DNA from: Gammaproteobacteria bacterium
GTDB lineage: Bacteria > Pseudomonadota > Gammaproteobacteria > Pseudomonadales > Pseudohongiellaceae
Length of the DNA: 54,005 nt
Direction: 5' to 3'
Assembly: GCA_018698975.1 (NCBI GenBank)
Contig: JABIPQ010000146.1
Span: 1-54,005, forward strand
The position numbers and the translations under genes were made by a program. The notes beneath the pieces were generated by a model. It was not told the origin of the DNA and searched no databases. It worked only from the letters and a program-made list of their open reading frames with translations. Positions 12,712 through 21,985 of the stretch are shown one piece after another. How positions within the stretch are numbered: the stretch's first letter is position 1; every line of letters starts with the position of its first letter.

Positions 12712-13371
12712 TCATTGTCCGCTTACCGGGACGATCTCAATCAAATGCCGATACCCTTCAACACCGGGCACGCTTAATTCAATAGTCTTATTGAATTTAT
12801 ATGATTTTGGTAATTCTGCTATTTCTTTTTCAGGGTATTGGCCCTTCATTGCCAGTATTTTGCTATCGTCTTTCAATAAATGCCCGCATTGCATCGCTAT
12901 CTTGTCCAGGGTGGCATAAGCACGGCACAGGACAATATCAATTTGTTCAGGGCTTTGAAAGGTCTCCACTCGATTGTGAAACACTTCTATATTTTCCAGA
13001 GCCAATTCTGTTTTTACCTGAAATAGAAAACGCGTCTTCTTGCCATTACTGTCCAGCAGGAAAAACTTTTTTTCCGGGTAAAAAATTGCCAGAGGTATCC
13101 CTGGAAGGCCAGCCCCTGTACCAACATCCAGAATTATATTGCCTTCAATATGGGGAATTATGGCGAGACTGTCCAGCAAATGGTAGCTGAGCATCTGCTC
13201 TATTTCCTTTATCCCGGAAAGGTTATAGGCCTTATTCCACTTATTTAACAGTATCAGGTAATGAATAAGTTTATTCTGCTGGGCATTGCTCAAATCGAGA
13301 CCCAGGCTGGACAATCCTGTTTGTAACTTTTGCTTCAGTTTTTCGCTGAGTTGCTGTTGCTCAGAATCCAT
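12712..13371 (-). CDS. rsmG: 16S rRNA (guanine527-N7)-methyltransferase
   Basis: RsmG (formerly GidB) methylates G527 of 16S rRNA using S-adenosylmethionine. The 219-residue protein has the SAM-binding motif DVGTGAGLPG at 82-91 and the preceding SYHLLDSLAI segment typical of the family. Its ATG overlaps the mnmG TGA by one base (TGATG), so translation is probably coupled. Its 3' side leads into parA. Confidence 0.96.
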   Translation of the reverse strand: MDSEQQQLSEKLKQKLQTGLSSLGLDLSNAQQNKLIHYLILLNKWNKAYNLSGIKEIEQMLSYHLLDSLAIIPHIEGNIILDVGTGAGLPGIPLAIFYPEKKFFLLDSNGKKTRFLFQVKTELALENIEVFHNRVETFQSPEQIDIVLCRAYATLDKIAMQCGHLLKDDSKILAMKGQYPEKEIAELPKSYKFNKTIELSVPGVEGYRHLIEIVPVSGQ

Positions 13372-15341
13372 CAGGCAATCTTATCGTGCTTATTATTGGA
13401 CTCTTCGCGAGCTTCTTGAGGTGATAAGGATATATCCCGAGGTTTTTTATGCTGGTGTTTTTTCAGGTAAACCAGCAACAGGGAAATGGCCGCGGGAGTT
13501 ATACCCGGTATACGGGAAGCTTTACCAATACTGTCAGGTCTGGTCTGCCCAAGTTTTTGCGTCAGTTCACTGGAAAGACCAGAAATTGACTGATAATCAA
13601 AATCAGCAGGAATAACAGTATTTCCCTGATGCTTGAGTTTTTCTATTTCATCATGCTGACGATTGATATAACCCTGATACTTAATCCTGATTTCTACCTG
13701 CTCAGCAACCAGTGGATGTGGGTGCTCAGCAAGAATTCCCTCATCTATGCAAGCCTGATTCAGCGCTGTCACGGTCACTTTGGGACGCGACAGGATTTCA
13801 GACAAGGTGTATTCATGGCTTATAGGTTTTTCCAGAAGAGGGTTAATTTTTTCACTTAGAGAGCCTTTGGTTTGTACCCAGGTGCTTTCCAGTCGTGTGC
13901 TTTCTTTCGTCACCTGATCCTGCTTTTCAGAAAATGATTGCCATCGAGCATCATCAACCAGCCCAAGCTTGCGACCAGTCTCGGTCAAACGGAAATCTGC
14001 ATTATCCTGCCTTAGCATAAGCCGGTATTCCGCTCTGGAAGTAAACATTCGGTAAGGCTCCTGAGTTCCCTGAGTGATCAGGTCATCAACCAGAACGCCT
14101 ATGTAGGCCTCATCACGCCCCGGGCACCAGGAGGGTTTATCCTGAATTGCCAAGGCAGCATTGATACCTGCCAACAGTCCCTGGGCTCCAGCTTCTTCGT
14201 AACCCGTTGTGCCATTAATCTGTCCTGCAAAATACAAACCTTTTATAAATTTCGTTTCCAGAGAATAGGTCAAATCCCTGGGATCAAAATAATCATATTC
14301 TATGGCGTAGCCAGGACGCACAATGCGCGCATTTTCAAAGCCCTTTATTTCTGCAATTAATTGCACCTGAATGTCATAGGGAAGACTGGTGGATATCCCG
14401 TTGGGGTATAACTCTCGACTGTTGAGTCCTTCAGGTTCAACAAAAATCTGATGGCTGTCTTTATCAGCAAACCTGACCACCTTATCTTCAATTGACGGAC
14501 AATAACGTGGCCCTACCCCTTCAATTTCACCAGCATACATTGGAGAAAATTCCAGCCCCTGACGAATGATTTCATGGCACTTCTCATTCGTTGAAGTGAT
14601 ATAACAGCTCACTTGTCGGGGATGTTGATCTGTTTCTCCCAGATATGACATTACCGGCAATGGCGTATCACCTGCTTGTTCAGTCATTACCGAAAAATCT
14701 ACGGTATCCGCATCAAGTCGTGGTGGTGTCCCGGTTTTCAGTCGCCCAACATTGAAAGGCAGCTCACGAAGTCGTTGAGCAAGCGCTATGGATGGTGCGT
14801 CCCCGGCTCGACCTCCGGCATGATTGTTAAGACCGATATGGATTTTTCCGCCCAGAAAAGTGCCCGTAGTTAAAATCACCTGCGAGGCAAAAAATGTCAG
14901 GCCCATCTGAGTGACCACACCCCGGACTGTTTCACCTTCAATGATTAGGTCATCTATCCCTTGTTGGAAAATACTGAGATTTTCCTGATTCTCCAGCATA
15001 TGCCTGATTGCTGCTTTGTATAAGGCTCGATCAGCCTGCGCTCTGGTTGCACGCACAGCCGGCCCTTTGCTGGCATTCAAGGTTCTAAAGTGAATTCCGG
15101 CCAGATCAGCAGCTTTAGCCATCGCACCACCGAGAGCGTCAATTTCCTTTACCAGGTGCGTCTTTCCTATCCCGCCGATGGCAGGGTTGCATGACATTTG
15201 CCCGAGGGTGTCAATATTATGAGTAACCAGTAATGTTTTAACCCCCATACGCGCAGCAGCAAGCGCAGCTTCTGTGCCTGCATGTCCGCCACCAACAACG
15301 ATGACATCAAATGTCTGAGTAGTAGTGCCTGTGTCTGTCAT
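13371..15341 (-). CDS. mnmG: tRNA uridine-34 5-carboxymethylaminomethyl modification enzyme MnmG (GidA)
   Basis: With MnmE, MnmG installs the cmnm5 group on wobble uridines of several tRNAs. The 656-residue protein begins with the FAD-binding Rossmann motif [12 protein letters not shown] (15-26), has [20 protein letters not shown] with its conserved Cys, and later [17 protein letters not shown]. Compared with E. coli (629 residues) it has a charged C-terminal tail of roughly 25 residues (from about 630, rich in Lys, Glu and His). It heads mnmG-rsmG-parA-parB and is preceded by a 505-bp A+T-rich gap. Confidence 0.98.
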   Translation of the reverse strand: MTDTGTTTQTFDVIVVGGGHAGTEAALAAARMGVKTLLVTHNIDTLGQMSCNPAIGGIGKTHLVKEIDALGGAMAKAADLAGIHFRTLNASKGPAVRATRAQADRALYKAAIRHMLENQENLSIFQQGIDDLIIEGETVRGVVTQMGLTFFASQVILTTGTFLGGKIHIGLNNHAGGRAGDAPSIALAQRLRELPFNVGRLKTGTPPRLDADTVDFSVMTEQAGDTPLPVMSYLGETDQHPRQVSCYITSTNEKCHEIIRQGLEFSPMYAGEIEGVGPRYCPSIEDKVVRFADKDSHQIFVEPEGLNSRELYPNGISTSLPYDIQVQLIAEIKGFENARIVRPGYAIEYDYFDPRDLTYSLETKFIKGLYFAGQINGTTGYEEAGAQGLLAGINAALAIQDKPSWCPGRDEAYIGVLVDDLITQGTQEPYRMFTSRAEYRLMLRQDNADFRLTETGRKLGLVDDARWQSFSEKQDQVTKESTRLESTWVQTKGSLSEKINPLLEKPISHEYTLSEILSRPKVTVTALNQACIDEGILAEHPHPLVAEQVEIRIKYQGYINRQHDEIEKLKHQGNTVIPADFDYQSISGLSSELTQKLGQTRPDSIGKASRIPGITPAAISLLLVYLKKHQHKKPRDISLSPQEAREESNNKHDKIA

Positions 15342-15846
15342 TTTATGGTGTATATACGCTTTTTGCAGTGTTGGTCAAAAATGGGGGGCTAAGTATAAGC
15401 ATTTCGATGTAAAAATGAAGGAAAAAGACTTTTCTTATACTTTTATAGTTATTTATATAAATAAGTATATATATAGAAAGAAGAATATATATTTAATGTT
15501 ATTACTACTATTAGTAAAGCCCTTTTCTGTGCGTAAGTAGTTTATTTCCTCTAGCTTCAAGGGCTTGCCTGCGTACAAACCCTGTGGGAAGCCTGCTTCT
15601 AACTTGAGTGTAAGCAAGGTATAGCCTGGAGACAAACAGGGGCTTTATACATGCCACCATAAGCTGCAAATAGACTGCACAGCTTGTTCATTGTTTGAAG
15701 CTGTGTTTCCCACAGGTAATTCTCAGTGTGATGATTCTGGGGATATAACTGTGGAAGAGTCGTGTTTTAAGTAAAGATAAGTGTATATAACTTTATTTCC
15801 TGAAAGGTCTAAAGTTACAAACCTTTATTTTCCTGCCAGCTTCTTA
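15342..15846. other. 505-bp intergenic region between mnmE and mnmG; oriC-like position
   Basis: No gene is convincing here. It contains an 88-bp stretch that is about 88% A+T (15431-15518), then a region with only degenerate DnaA-like 9-mers: 15528-15536 (TGTGCGTAA), 15706-15714 (TTTCCCACA), 15750-15758 (TGTGGAAGA) and 15782-15790 (TGTATATAA), each two mismatches from TTATCCACA on one strand. It also has inverted repeats AAGCCCTT (15517-15524) and AAGGGCTT (15559-15566). In E. coli and Vibrio, oriC lies next to mnmG, so the position is suggestive. Perfect DnaA boxes are absent, whereas the rpmH-dnaA gap has two. Confidence 0.5.
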
Positions 15847-17217
15847 TCATTTTCCAATGCAAAAACTGGAAAAAATTTCACCTAATAAGTCATCCGGGGT
15901 ATATCTACCGGTGATAAGCTCAAGGGACTGATGAGCTTCACGTAAATCTTCGGCAACAAGCTCTCCGGCCTTGCTGGAAACTAATTGCTCCAATGCAGAT
16001 ACCAGGAAAGAACGTGACTTTTCAAGCGCATCAAGATGACGCCGTCTGGCGATAAAGCCACCTTCAACTGTGGTATTCAGACCGGCATGGGTTTTTAATG
16101 CTGTAGTTAACAGATCAATACCTTCCACTTTTTTAGCTGAAAGGTATATTGATGTTGGTGAAGATTCATTACCCATTTCCAGTCTTGCAGAAGCTTCGGC
16201 AAGATCAATTTTATTAAATACCAGAAACAAATTTTGTGGCTCAGGAATTAATTTTTGTATTTCTGTAAAAAGTTCAAAGTTCTCCAAATCAAACTCCTTA
16301 CTTGCATCAATCACCAGCAGCACAAGATCCGCTTCACCTATTTCCTGCCAGGCACGTCTGATGCCTTCCTGCTCAATGATATCTTCGCTGACATGAAGCC
16401 CTGCGGTATCAATAATATGAAGTGGCATACCATCGATACTGATATGTTCTTTCAGCGTATCTCTTGTTGTGCCGGCTATTTCAGTAACGATAGCTCTGGA
16501 CTGTCCAGCCAGCACATTTAACAAACTGGATTTTCCCGCGTTGGGTTCACCGGCAATAACTACCTTTAAGCCATCTTTCATAATGGTGCCTTGCCTGGCT
16601 TGGGCAAGGACGTCATCCATTTGGGTGAGAAGTTGCTGTAATCTGTTTTCTACATCGCCCTCTCCCAGAAAATCGACTTCCTCTTCCGGGAAATCCATTG
16701 CAGCTTCAACATACATACGCAACTCGACTATGGCATTAATTAAGGCATTAACTAATGTAGAAAAGTCACCTTGCAGAGAACGAATAGCAAAGCGTGCTGC
16801 TTCAGCTGAGTTACTTTCTATTAAATCTGCAATAGCTTCTGCTTGCGCAAGATCAATTTTGTCATTCAAAAAAGCCCGTTCGGAAAATTCACCAGGCCTT
16901 GCCAAGCGTATTCCCATGGAAAGAATTTCCTGAAGCAGAATATCCACTACGAAGGGGCCGCCATGGGCCTGTAGTTCAATGACATCTTCACCGGTAAAAG
17001 AATCCGGGCCTGGAAAGAAAAGTGTTATACCGGAATCAATGATTTCGCCAGAGCTGGCAAGAAAATTTCCATAATGAGCATATCTTGTAGGGGGCAGGTG
17101 TCCCGCTATTTGTTTGGCGATTCTGGAAGAGTCAGAACCAGAAACGCGGATAATACTGATACCTCCGCGTCCTGAAGGTGTGGCGACTGCACAGATTGTT
17201 TGCTTACTGACAGTCAT
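15847..17217 (-). CDS. mnmE: tRNA modification GTPase MnmE (TrmE)
   Basis: MnmE is the GTPase partner of MnmG in wobble-uridine modification. The 456-residue protein has the N-terminal tetrahydrofolate-binding domain (ICAVATPSGRGGISIIRVSG), the G1 loop GEPNAGKS at 223-230, the TTRDT G2 segment, DTAGL as G3, NKID as G4, and the C-terminal CIGK motif whose Cys is catalytic in the family. It follows yidC after 29 bp, the common rpmH-rnpA-yidD-yidC-mnmE arrangement. Confidence 0.98.
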   Translation of the reverse strand: MTVSKQTICAVATPSGRGGISIIRVSGSDSSRIAKQIAGHLPPTRYAHYGNFLASSGEIIDSGITLFFPGPDSFTGEDVIELQAHGGPFVVDILLQEILSMGIRLARPGEFSERAFLNDKIDLAQAEAIADLIESNSAEAARFAIRSLQGDFSTLVNALINAIVELRMYVEAAMDFPEEEVDFLGEGDVENRLQQLLTQMDDVLAQARQGTIMKDGLKVVIAGEPNAGKSSLLNVLAGQSRAIVTEIAGTTRDTLKEHISIDGMPLHIIDTAGLHVSEDIIEQEGIRRAWQEIGEADLVLLVIDASKEFDLENFELFTEIQKLIPEPQNLFLVFNKIDLAEASARLEMGNESSPTSIYLSAKKVEGIDLLTTALKTHAGLNTTVEGGFIARRRHLDALEKSRSFLVSALEQLVSSKAGELVAEDLREAHQSLELITGRYTPDDLLGEIFSSFCIGK

Positions 17218-17246
17218 CTACATTTCCCACTATTTCCACTATAAGG

Positions 17247-18956
17247 TCAGGTCCCTTTGGGCTTATAGGTTCGATCAATCTGCTTTGTGATGATCCACTG
17301 TTGCAGAATAGAAAGTACGCTGTTTGCTGTGTAATACAAAACAAGTCCTGCTGGAAACCAGAGAAAGAATACAGCAAAAATTAACGGCATAAATTTCATC
17401 ATTTTTGCCTGGGCCGGATCCATGGTCTGCATTGGTGTAATAACCTGTTGTAAGAACATAGCAGCGGCAAACAATATAGGCAGAATGAAATAAGGATCCA
17501 TTTGCGAGAGATCTTCATACCAGAAGATAAAAGATGCCTGACGTAATTCAACGCTTTCGTTCAATACCCAGTAGATCCCTAAAAAGACAGGCATCTGCAA
17601 TAGCATGGGTAGACAGCCGCCAAAAGGATTAACCTGCTCTTTTTTCCACAGTGCCATTTGCTCCTGCATAAACTTTTGTTTGTCATCACCACAACGATCT
17701 TTAATTTCAGCAATTTTTGGACTCAAGCGCCGCATCTTGGCCATAGACTTCAAACTTTTTGCTGATAGCGGATAAAGAATGAGCTTGATAACAAGAGTAA
17801 GAAGTAAAATTGAAAAGCCGTAATTACCAACCAGGTCATTAATTTCTGTCAGCAACCAGAATATTGGAGATGCAATAAAGTAGAACAAGCCGTAATCAAT
17901 GGTCAGATCGAGATTTGGTGAAATTTCATCTAGTCGGTATTGATCCTTTGGTCCTGCCCAGAATCCGGCTTCAATTGTTTCACTCCCACCTGGCTGAACA
18001 GTAACAGGGGGATTGACAAAAGTGAGGAGATTTTCACCTTGTGCATTACGTCGCATGGTAAATGAATTATCTTTGCTTGCATCTGGAATCCAGCTGCCTA
18101 GAAAATAATGTTGGGAGAAAGCAATCCAGCCACCGGTGGTTGTTATTGAATCGACGCCTTCAGCGATATCATCAAAATCGAATTTAACATAGGGGTCATC
18201 CAGTGTTGTAATGGCAGCACCTAAAAAGGTGTTTACCCTAAAACCCCCACCATCTTGACTAGGGTCATCTGAATTATCGCGCTTGATTTGCCCGAACATA
18301 TTACCCTGCCAGGAATCACTGCTTCCATTGTTAACAAGGTACTGGACTCTCACCAGGTAGTCTTCACTGGACACGATGAATCTTTTCGTTATTTCAATAT
18401 CATCTGTAGTAAAAAAAAGGTCGACAGCTTCTGTCTCACTACTAATGGTATAGCTGCTTTGTACGCTTGTGTAACGAGGTCGTCCTGCAGGGTTTGCATC
18501 CGGGCCATCTCGACCAATCAAACCGCTTTGTGCAATATAAACGAGAGCAGAATCCTGCCTGAGTAAACTAAAAGGCTGATCTGGCGTTTCCAGTGACACC
18601 GGGAAATCAGGCAGCGAAAGTCCGACGATATCGCCACCTAGCAAATCAATTGTAATTATTTGTTTAGGGGAGGTGATGGTAATAAGCTGCGCTGTAGACT
18701 GTGTTTCAACAACCTGGACTGCAGAGGCTTCTGCGCTTAAAGGAATGCTCGGTAAGTCATCAATTGAGCCACCCGTTTCTGACGCGGCTGCTACTGGCAG
18801 GTCTACTATTGGTACTTGACTGTTATTATTAGCTGCAGTTTCCACTGGTTCAGTCACAGTTTGCGAACCGGCCGGATAATCTTCATTCCAGGCCAGCAGC
18901 ATCAAATAACTGACAACCGCCAGTCCTACAAGAATTAGATTGCGTTTAATGTCCAT
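17247..18956 (-). CDS. yidC: Membrane protein insertase YidC (Oxa1 family)
   Basis: YidC inserts and folds inner-membrane proteins, alone or with SecYEG. The 569-residue product has an N-terminal membrane anchor (about 7-23, with the start [18 protein letters not shown]), a large periplasmic domain to about residue 350, and the conserved five-helix insertase core from about 355 ([26 protein letters not shown], then [11 protein letters not shown] and [16 protein letters not shown]). It overlaps the end of yidD by 11 bp. Substrates of YidC include subunits of the ATP synthase encoded in the same window. Confidence 0.98.
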   Translation of the reverse strand: MDIKRNLILVGLAVVSYLMLLAWNEDYPAGSQTVTEPVETAANNNSQVPIVDLPVAAASETGGSIDDLPSIPLSAEASAVQVVETQSTAQLITITSPKQIITIDLLGGDIVGLSLPDFPVSLETPDQPFSLLRQDSALVYIAQSGLIGRDGPDANPAGRPRYTSVQSSYTISSETEAVDLFFTTDDIEITKRFIVSSEDYLVRVQYLVNNGSSDSWQGNMFGQIKRDNSDDPSQDGGGFRVNTFLGAAITTLDDPYVKFDFDDIAEGVDSITTTGGWIAFSQHYFLGSWIPDASKDNSFTMRRNAQGENLLTFVNPPVTVQPGGSETIEAGFWAGPKDQYRLDEISPNLDLTIDYGLFYFIASPIFWLLTEINDLVGNYGFSILLLTLVIKLILYPLSAKSLKSMAKMRRLSPKIAEIKDRCGDDKQKFMQEQMALWKKEQVNPFGGCLPMLLQMPVFLGIYWVLNESVELRQASFIFWYEDLSQMDPYFILPILFAAAMFLQQVITPMQTMDPAQAKMMKFMPLIFAVFFLWFPAGLVLYYTANSVLSILQQWIITKQIDRTYKPKGT

Positions 18957-19248
18957 GGCGGAGTCGTGTTTCCTTATTAACAGTAAAGCTATTGGGTAAT
19001 TCCGTGGTGGGAAGGTCAGTCTTGTGCGAACAATCGGGTGCGGGAACAGGATCTATTCCGCCTTCATTAAGCGGATGACAGCGGCAAATTCTTTTAATAC
19101 CAAGTGAAAAGCCTTTCGCTGCCCCATGAGTCTCCAATGCCTGGAGAAAATAGCTGGAACAGGATGGGTAGAATCTGCAATGGGGCCCTAACAAGGGACT
19201 TATCAGGCGCTTATATAGATGAATTAGTGCGGAGAGAATTTTAACCAT
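18946..19248 (-). CDS. yidD: Membrane protein insertion efficiency factor YidD
   Basis: YidD is a small membrane-associated protein that assists YidC-dependent insertion. The 100-residue protein has the family core [23 protein letters not shown] (split here: Lys13 onward) with three conserved cysteines, and [20 protein letters not shown]. Its last 11 bp overlap yidC and it starts 9 bp after the rnpA stop. The C-terminal 28 residues are variable in the family. Confidence 0.95.
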   Translation of the reverse strand: MVKILSALIHLYKRLISPLLGPHCRFYPSCSSYFLQALETHGAAKGFSLGIKRICRCHPLNEGGIDPVPAPDCSHKTDLPTTELPNSFTVNKETRLRHGH

Positions 19249-19257
19249 GGGATGTTT

Positions 19258-19620
19258 TCAGGTTGAAGGCTTCTTCTTTACAATTTCGTCCATTAAATCA
19301 TGGATATACGGCTGGCATTCACTGTTTTCAAGGAGTTGCAGGCCTTTTCTTGCCATTACAACGAGGTCTACAGGCGCGAATGATGATTTTTTCACCCTGA
19401 ACGCCTCCCTGATCAAACGTTTAATGCGGTTTCGCTGATTCGCCTTGGCAATATTTTTCTTGGCAACGATAACGCCAAGCCGTGCCTGTTCCAGCTCAGT
19501 CCAATTCCCGAGAATTAAAAAGTATTTATTGGAAACCCTGATAGCTGGTTTATTAAATACTTGTTCGTAGGATATTGAGTCCAACAGGCGGCAAGCTTTG
19601 GGGAATCGTTGATCCACCAC
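19258..19620 (-). CDS. rnpA: Ribonuclease P protein component
   Basis: RnpA is the protein cofactor of the RNase P ribozyme, which trims tRNA 5' ends. From the GTG chosen here the product is 120 residues (E. coli 119). It contains RFPKACRLLDSISYEQVF, then the RNR signature KKNIAKANQRNRIKRLIREAFR. I chose the GTG at 19620 because AGGAG stands 8 nt upstream and the resulting length fits the family. A TTG further upstream at 19674 keeps the frame open but has no ribosome binding site and would add 18 unconserved, Pro/Gln-rich residues. It follows rpmH. Confidence 0.95.
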   Translation of the reverse strand: MVDQRFPKACRLLDSISYEQVFNKPAIRVSNKYFLILGNWTELEQARLGVIVAKKNIAKANQRNRIKRLIREAFRVKKSSFAPVDLVVMARKGLQLLENSECQPYIHDLMDEIVKKKPST

Positions 19621-19628
19621 TGAAATTT

Positions 19629-19633
19629 CTCCT
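19629..19633 (-). promoter_or_regulatory. Ribosome binding site that fixes the rnpA start
   Basis: The complement reads AGGAG, 8 nt before the GTG at 19620. It is a strong Shine-Dalgarno sequence and lies inside the longer open frame, which argues against the upstream TTG start at 19674. Confidence 0.7.
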
Positions 19634-19689
19634 GTTGGCTGGGGCTGACCCCGGGGCTTACTTTCTAAAAGCAAGAATTAACCCGGGTA

Positions 19690-19824
19690 TTAAGCGGACA
19701 GGATGGCGCGGCCTTTGGATCTTCTGCGGCTCAATAACTGTCTGCCAGCTTTAGTTGCCATACGTGATCTGAAGCCATGAGTTCTTTTGCGTTTAATGAC
19801 GCTTGGTTGAAATGTTCTTTTCAT
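19690..19824 (-). CDS. rpmH: 50S ribosomal protein L34
   Basis: The complement encodes a 44-residue, strongly basic protein beginning [20 protein letters not shown] and ending GRAILSA, which is L34 almost residue for residue. It is too short for many ORF finders. It is the first gene of rpmH-rnpA-yidD-yidC-mnmE and faces dnaA across the candidate origin. Confidence 0.98.
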   Translation of the reverse strand: MKRTFQPSVIKRKRTHGFRSRMATKAGRQLLSRRRSKGRAILSA

Positions 19825-19920
19825 AATAATTCCTGGAAAAGTCGAACAATATTCTTATTTACTAGCTTGTCCAATGGCCCTTAAAGTGACATTGGTAATA
19901 GCCCTAAAAAAGGGATGCGA

Positions 19921-19949
19921 ATTCTAATGCCTTTCCCTGCATAATGCAA
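19921..19949 (-). promoter_or_regulatory. Sigma70-type promoter of rpmH-rnpA with structured leader
   Basis: On the minus strand TTGCAT (complement of 19944-19949) and TAGAAT (complement of 19921-19926) are 17 bp apart. Transcription would start near 19914 and leave a leader of about 90 nt before rpmH. That leader contains an inverted repeat CCAATG (19871-19876) and CATTGG (19890-19895) and a CCCT/AGGG pair around 19902-19914. The structure could regulate L34 expression, but that is inference. Confidence 0.6.
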
Positions 19950-20127
19950 TTTCATTGCGTTATTAGTCAGGTGCGGAGCAAAGCTTGCTGCTCATGATTC
20001 AAAAATAACAAGCAAAATTGCCAATTTGAAAACTTGGCCCAATCGATAGCCAGTTTATCAATGGTAAATTTATAATTGGATCACATCCTGAAATTTCTAT
20101 TTTTTGATATTTAGACAGCGCCTTGCT

Positions 20128-20158
20128 CAGCCCACAAGTTATCCACAGGTTGCGCACA
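20128..20158 (+). promoter_or_regulatory. Phased trio of DnaA boxes
   Basis: Three 9-mers in the same orientation sit exactly 11 bp apart with 2-bp spacers: CAGCCCACA (20128-20136), the perfect consensus TTATCCACA (20139-20147) and TTGCGCACA (20150-20158). The outer two keep the CACA half and differ from consensus at 4 and 3 positions. Low-affinity boxes at 2-bp spacing next to a strong box are how DnaA-ATP oligomers are built at E. coli oriC. Confidence 0.65.
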
Positions 20159-20286
20159 AGTAGCCCCTTTTTTACGCGCTCTTTGGTGTAACGTTTTAAG
20201 CCTGAAACTGCTAGCATAATGCATCTAACATATTGAAATATAGGCAAAATAAATGGCGAGAAATAAACGAAAAAAAACCCTTTTTG

Positions 20287-20295
20287 TGTGGATAA
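20287..20295 (-). promoter_or_regulatory. Perfect DnaA box overlapping the dnaA promoter
   Basis: TGTGGATAA is the exact complement of TTATCCACA. It overlaps the proposed -35 hexamer of dnaA (20289-20294), so DnaA binding here would be expected to repress its own gene, as in other gammaproteobacteria. Confidence 0.75.
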
Positions 20296-20317
20296 CACTG
20301 TCCCCAGTGGGTAGAAT
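20289..20317 (+). promoter_or_regulatory. Putative dnaA promoter
   Basis: TGGATA (20289-20294) and TAGAAT (20312-20317) are 17 bp apart, giving a start near 20324 and a leader of about 45 nt. The -35 matches the consensus at four of six positions. The overlap with a DnaA box supports its being a regulated promoter. Confidence 0.5.
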
Positions 20318-20368
20318 TAATGAAAATTTCCCGACCGATAATAAAAATAAACTGGAGTCGTAAAAATC

Positions 20369-21952
20369 GTGATTGTTGCCACCTGGCAGAAGTGTATTTA
20401 TTGTCTTAAAAACGAACTTCCTTCTCAACAATTTAATACCTGGATAAGACCACTACGTTTTATTAATGGGAATAATACCCTTTACTTACTCGCCCCGAAT
20501 AAATTCATTCTGGAGTGGGTAAAGGATCACTTTCTGGAAAGAATTAAAGAAATTATTCACGAAAATAACGAAAACACCCAGCCAACGGTAATACTGGAAA
20601 TTGCCAACCCTGAAAAACTTCCTGCTGATATTTCACTTGATCAGGCTTTTAGCACTTCAGATTTGACTAACTCCCTGGAACCGGAATACGGGAACAGAGC
20701 GTCATATCAGTCTGAAGACTCATTATCAGACAGTTCAGGCAGGAAAAATGAAACCGGGGTTAATTATTCTCAAGCGGCCTCATCTTTGCTCTCTTCACAT
20801 GGCTCTTCACAGGATTCTTCGTCCGGCTCTACCAATAGACAGAGCGTATTGGAAGATGTATTTGGTTCACGTCATCCTGCACAGAAGCAGTCAATTCCTG
20901 CATTAGGCAGCAAAAGCCGCCACCAGCGTTATAAAGGTGAGCTTAACCGCAACTACACTTTTAATAACTTTATTGAAGGTAAATCCAATCAGATTGCTCG
21001 AGCGGCAGCTGCCCAGGTTGCTGATAATCCAGGCGGTGCTTATAACCCGCTATTTATTTATGGTGGTGTAGGTCTCGGCAAAACACATCTTATGCATGCC
21101 ATTGGCAACCATTTAATTGAACAGAACCCAAATGCCAATGTGGTTTATCTTCATTCACAAACATTTGTCGGCAGCATGGTGTCTGCACTCCAGCTCAACG
21201 CCATCAATGAATTCAAGCGTTATTACCACTCTGTGGATGCTTTGTTGATTGATGACATTCAATTCTTTGCCAATAAAGAGCGTTCCCAGGAAGAGTTTTT
21301 CCATACCTTCAATGCGATCTTTGAGGGTGGCCGACAAATTATCATGACATGCGACAAATATCATAGCGAAATCAACGGCTTAGAAGAAAGGCTGAAGTCG
21401 CGCTTTGGTTGGGGTTTGTCCGTTGCTGTAGAGCCCCCGGAACTGGAAACAAGAGCTGCAATTTTAATTAATAAAGCCAATCAGGAGCAGGTTTACCTTC
21501 CCAACGAGGAAGCTATGTTCATGGCACAAAAACTACGCTCAAATGTTCGTGAGCTGGAAGGTGCATTGAAAAAAGTAATTGCTCACACACGCTTTATGGG
21601 TTCAGAAATCACTATTCCCCTGATTAAGGATGCTTTAAAGGATCTGCTTGCAATACAAAATAAATTAATTAGTGTCGATAATATTCAGCGCATAGTGGCT
21701 GAATATTATAAAATCAAAATGGCTGATATGACGTCAAAGCGCCGAACGAGGTCTGTTGCCCGTCCGCGCCAGGTGGCGATGTGTCTTTCAAAAGAATTAA
21801 CCAATCACAGCTTGCCTGAAATAGGTAATCTGTATGGAGGGCGAGATCACACAACAGTCTTGCATGCCTGTCGCACAATTAGCGATCTGCGAAAATCGTC
21901 TTCCGATATTAATGAAGATTACCAAAACCTTTTACGTTCTCTTTCAAGCTAA
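20369..21952 (+). CDS. dnaA: Chromosomal replication initiator DnaA
   Basis: DnaA binds DnaA boxes and opens oriC. The 527-residue protein starts at a GTG with GGAG 11 nt upstream; its N-terminus ([20 protein letters not shown]) aligns with domain I of Pseudomonas DnaA, so the start is secure. Domain II (about 90-185) is a long linker very rich in Ser, with runs such as [17 protein letters not shown]. The AAA+ domain has Walker A GGVGLGKT at 232-239 and Walker B LLIDD at 292-296. Domain IV ends with the DnaA-box-binding signature [12 protein letters not shown] at 490-501. dnaN follows 33 bp later. Confidence 0.99.
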   Translation: MIVATWQKCIYCLKNELPSQQFNTWIRPLRFINGNNTLYLLAPNKFILEWVKDHFLERIKEIIHENNENTQPTVILEIANPEKLPADISLDQAFSTSDLTNSLEPEYGNRASYQSEDSLSDSSGRKNETGVNYSQAASSLLSSHGSSQDSSSGSTNRQSVLEDVFGSRHPAQKQSIPALGSKSRHQRYKGELNRNYTFNNFIEGKSNQIARAAAAQVADNPGGAYNPLFIYGGVGLGKTHLMHAIGNHLIEQNPNANVVYLHSQTFVGSMVSALQLNAINEFKRYYHSVDALLIDDIQFFANKERSQEEFFHTFNAIFEGGRQIIMTCDKYHSEINGLEERLKSRFGWGLSVAVEPPELETRAAILINKANQEQVYLPNEEAMFMAQKLRSNVRELEGALKKVIAHTRFMGSEITIPLIKDALKDLLAIQNKLISVDNIQRIVAEYYKIKMADMTSKRRTRSVARPRQVAMCLSKELTNHSLPEIGNLYGGRDHTTVLHACRTISDLRKSSSDINEDYQNLLRSLSS

Positions 21953-21985
21953 AAATATATATAAATCAAAGGATTAGTTAACGCC

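Larger units (their letters stand above)
20061..20300. other. oriC: Candidate replication origin (oriC) in the rpmH-dnaA gap
   Basis: The 544-bp rpmH-dnaA gap (19825-20368) is where oriC lies in Pseudomonas. Here an A+T-rich stretch (about 20061-20112) is followed by a tight DnaA-box cluster (20128-20158) and a second perfect box in opposite orientation (20287-20295). Genes diverge from this point in both directions, and parAB/parS lie close by. GATC is rare and E. coli-type 13-mers are not seen. The rest of the gap holds the rpmH promoter and a GAGCA/TGCTC inverted repeat at 19976-19993. I see no gene in it. Confidence 0.65.

Noticed and set aside
19621-19674. Longer rnpA from TTG at 19674
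   Set aside because: No ribosome binding site and 18 extra unconserved residues; AGGAG plus GTG at 19620 fits the family length.
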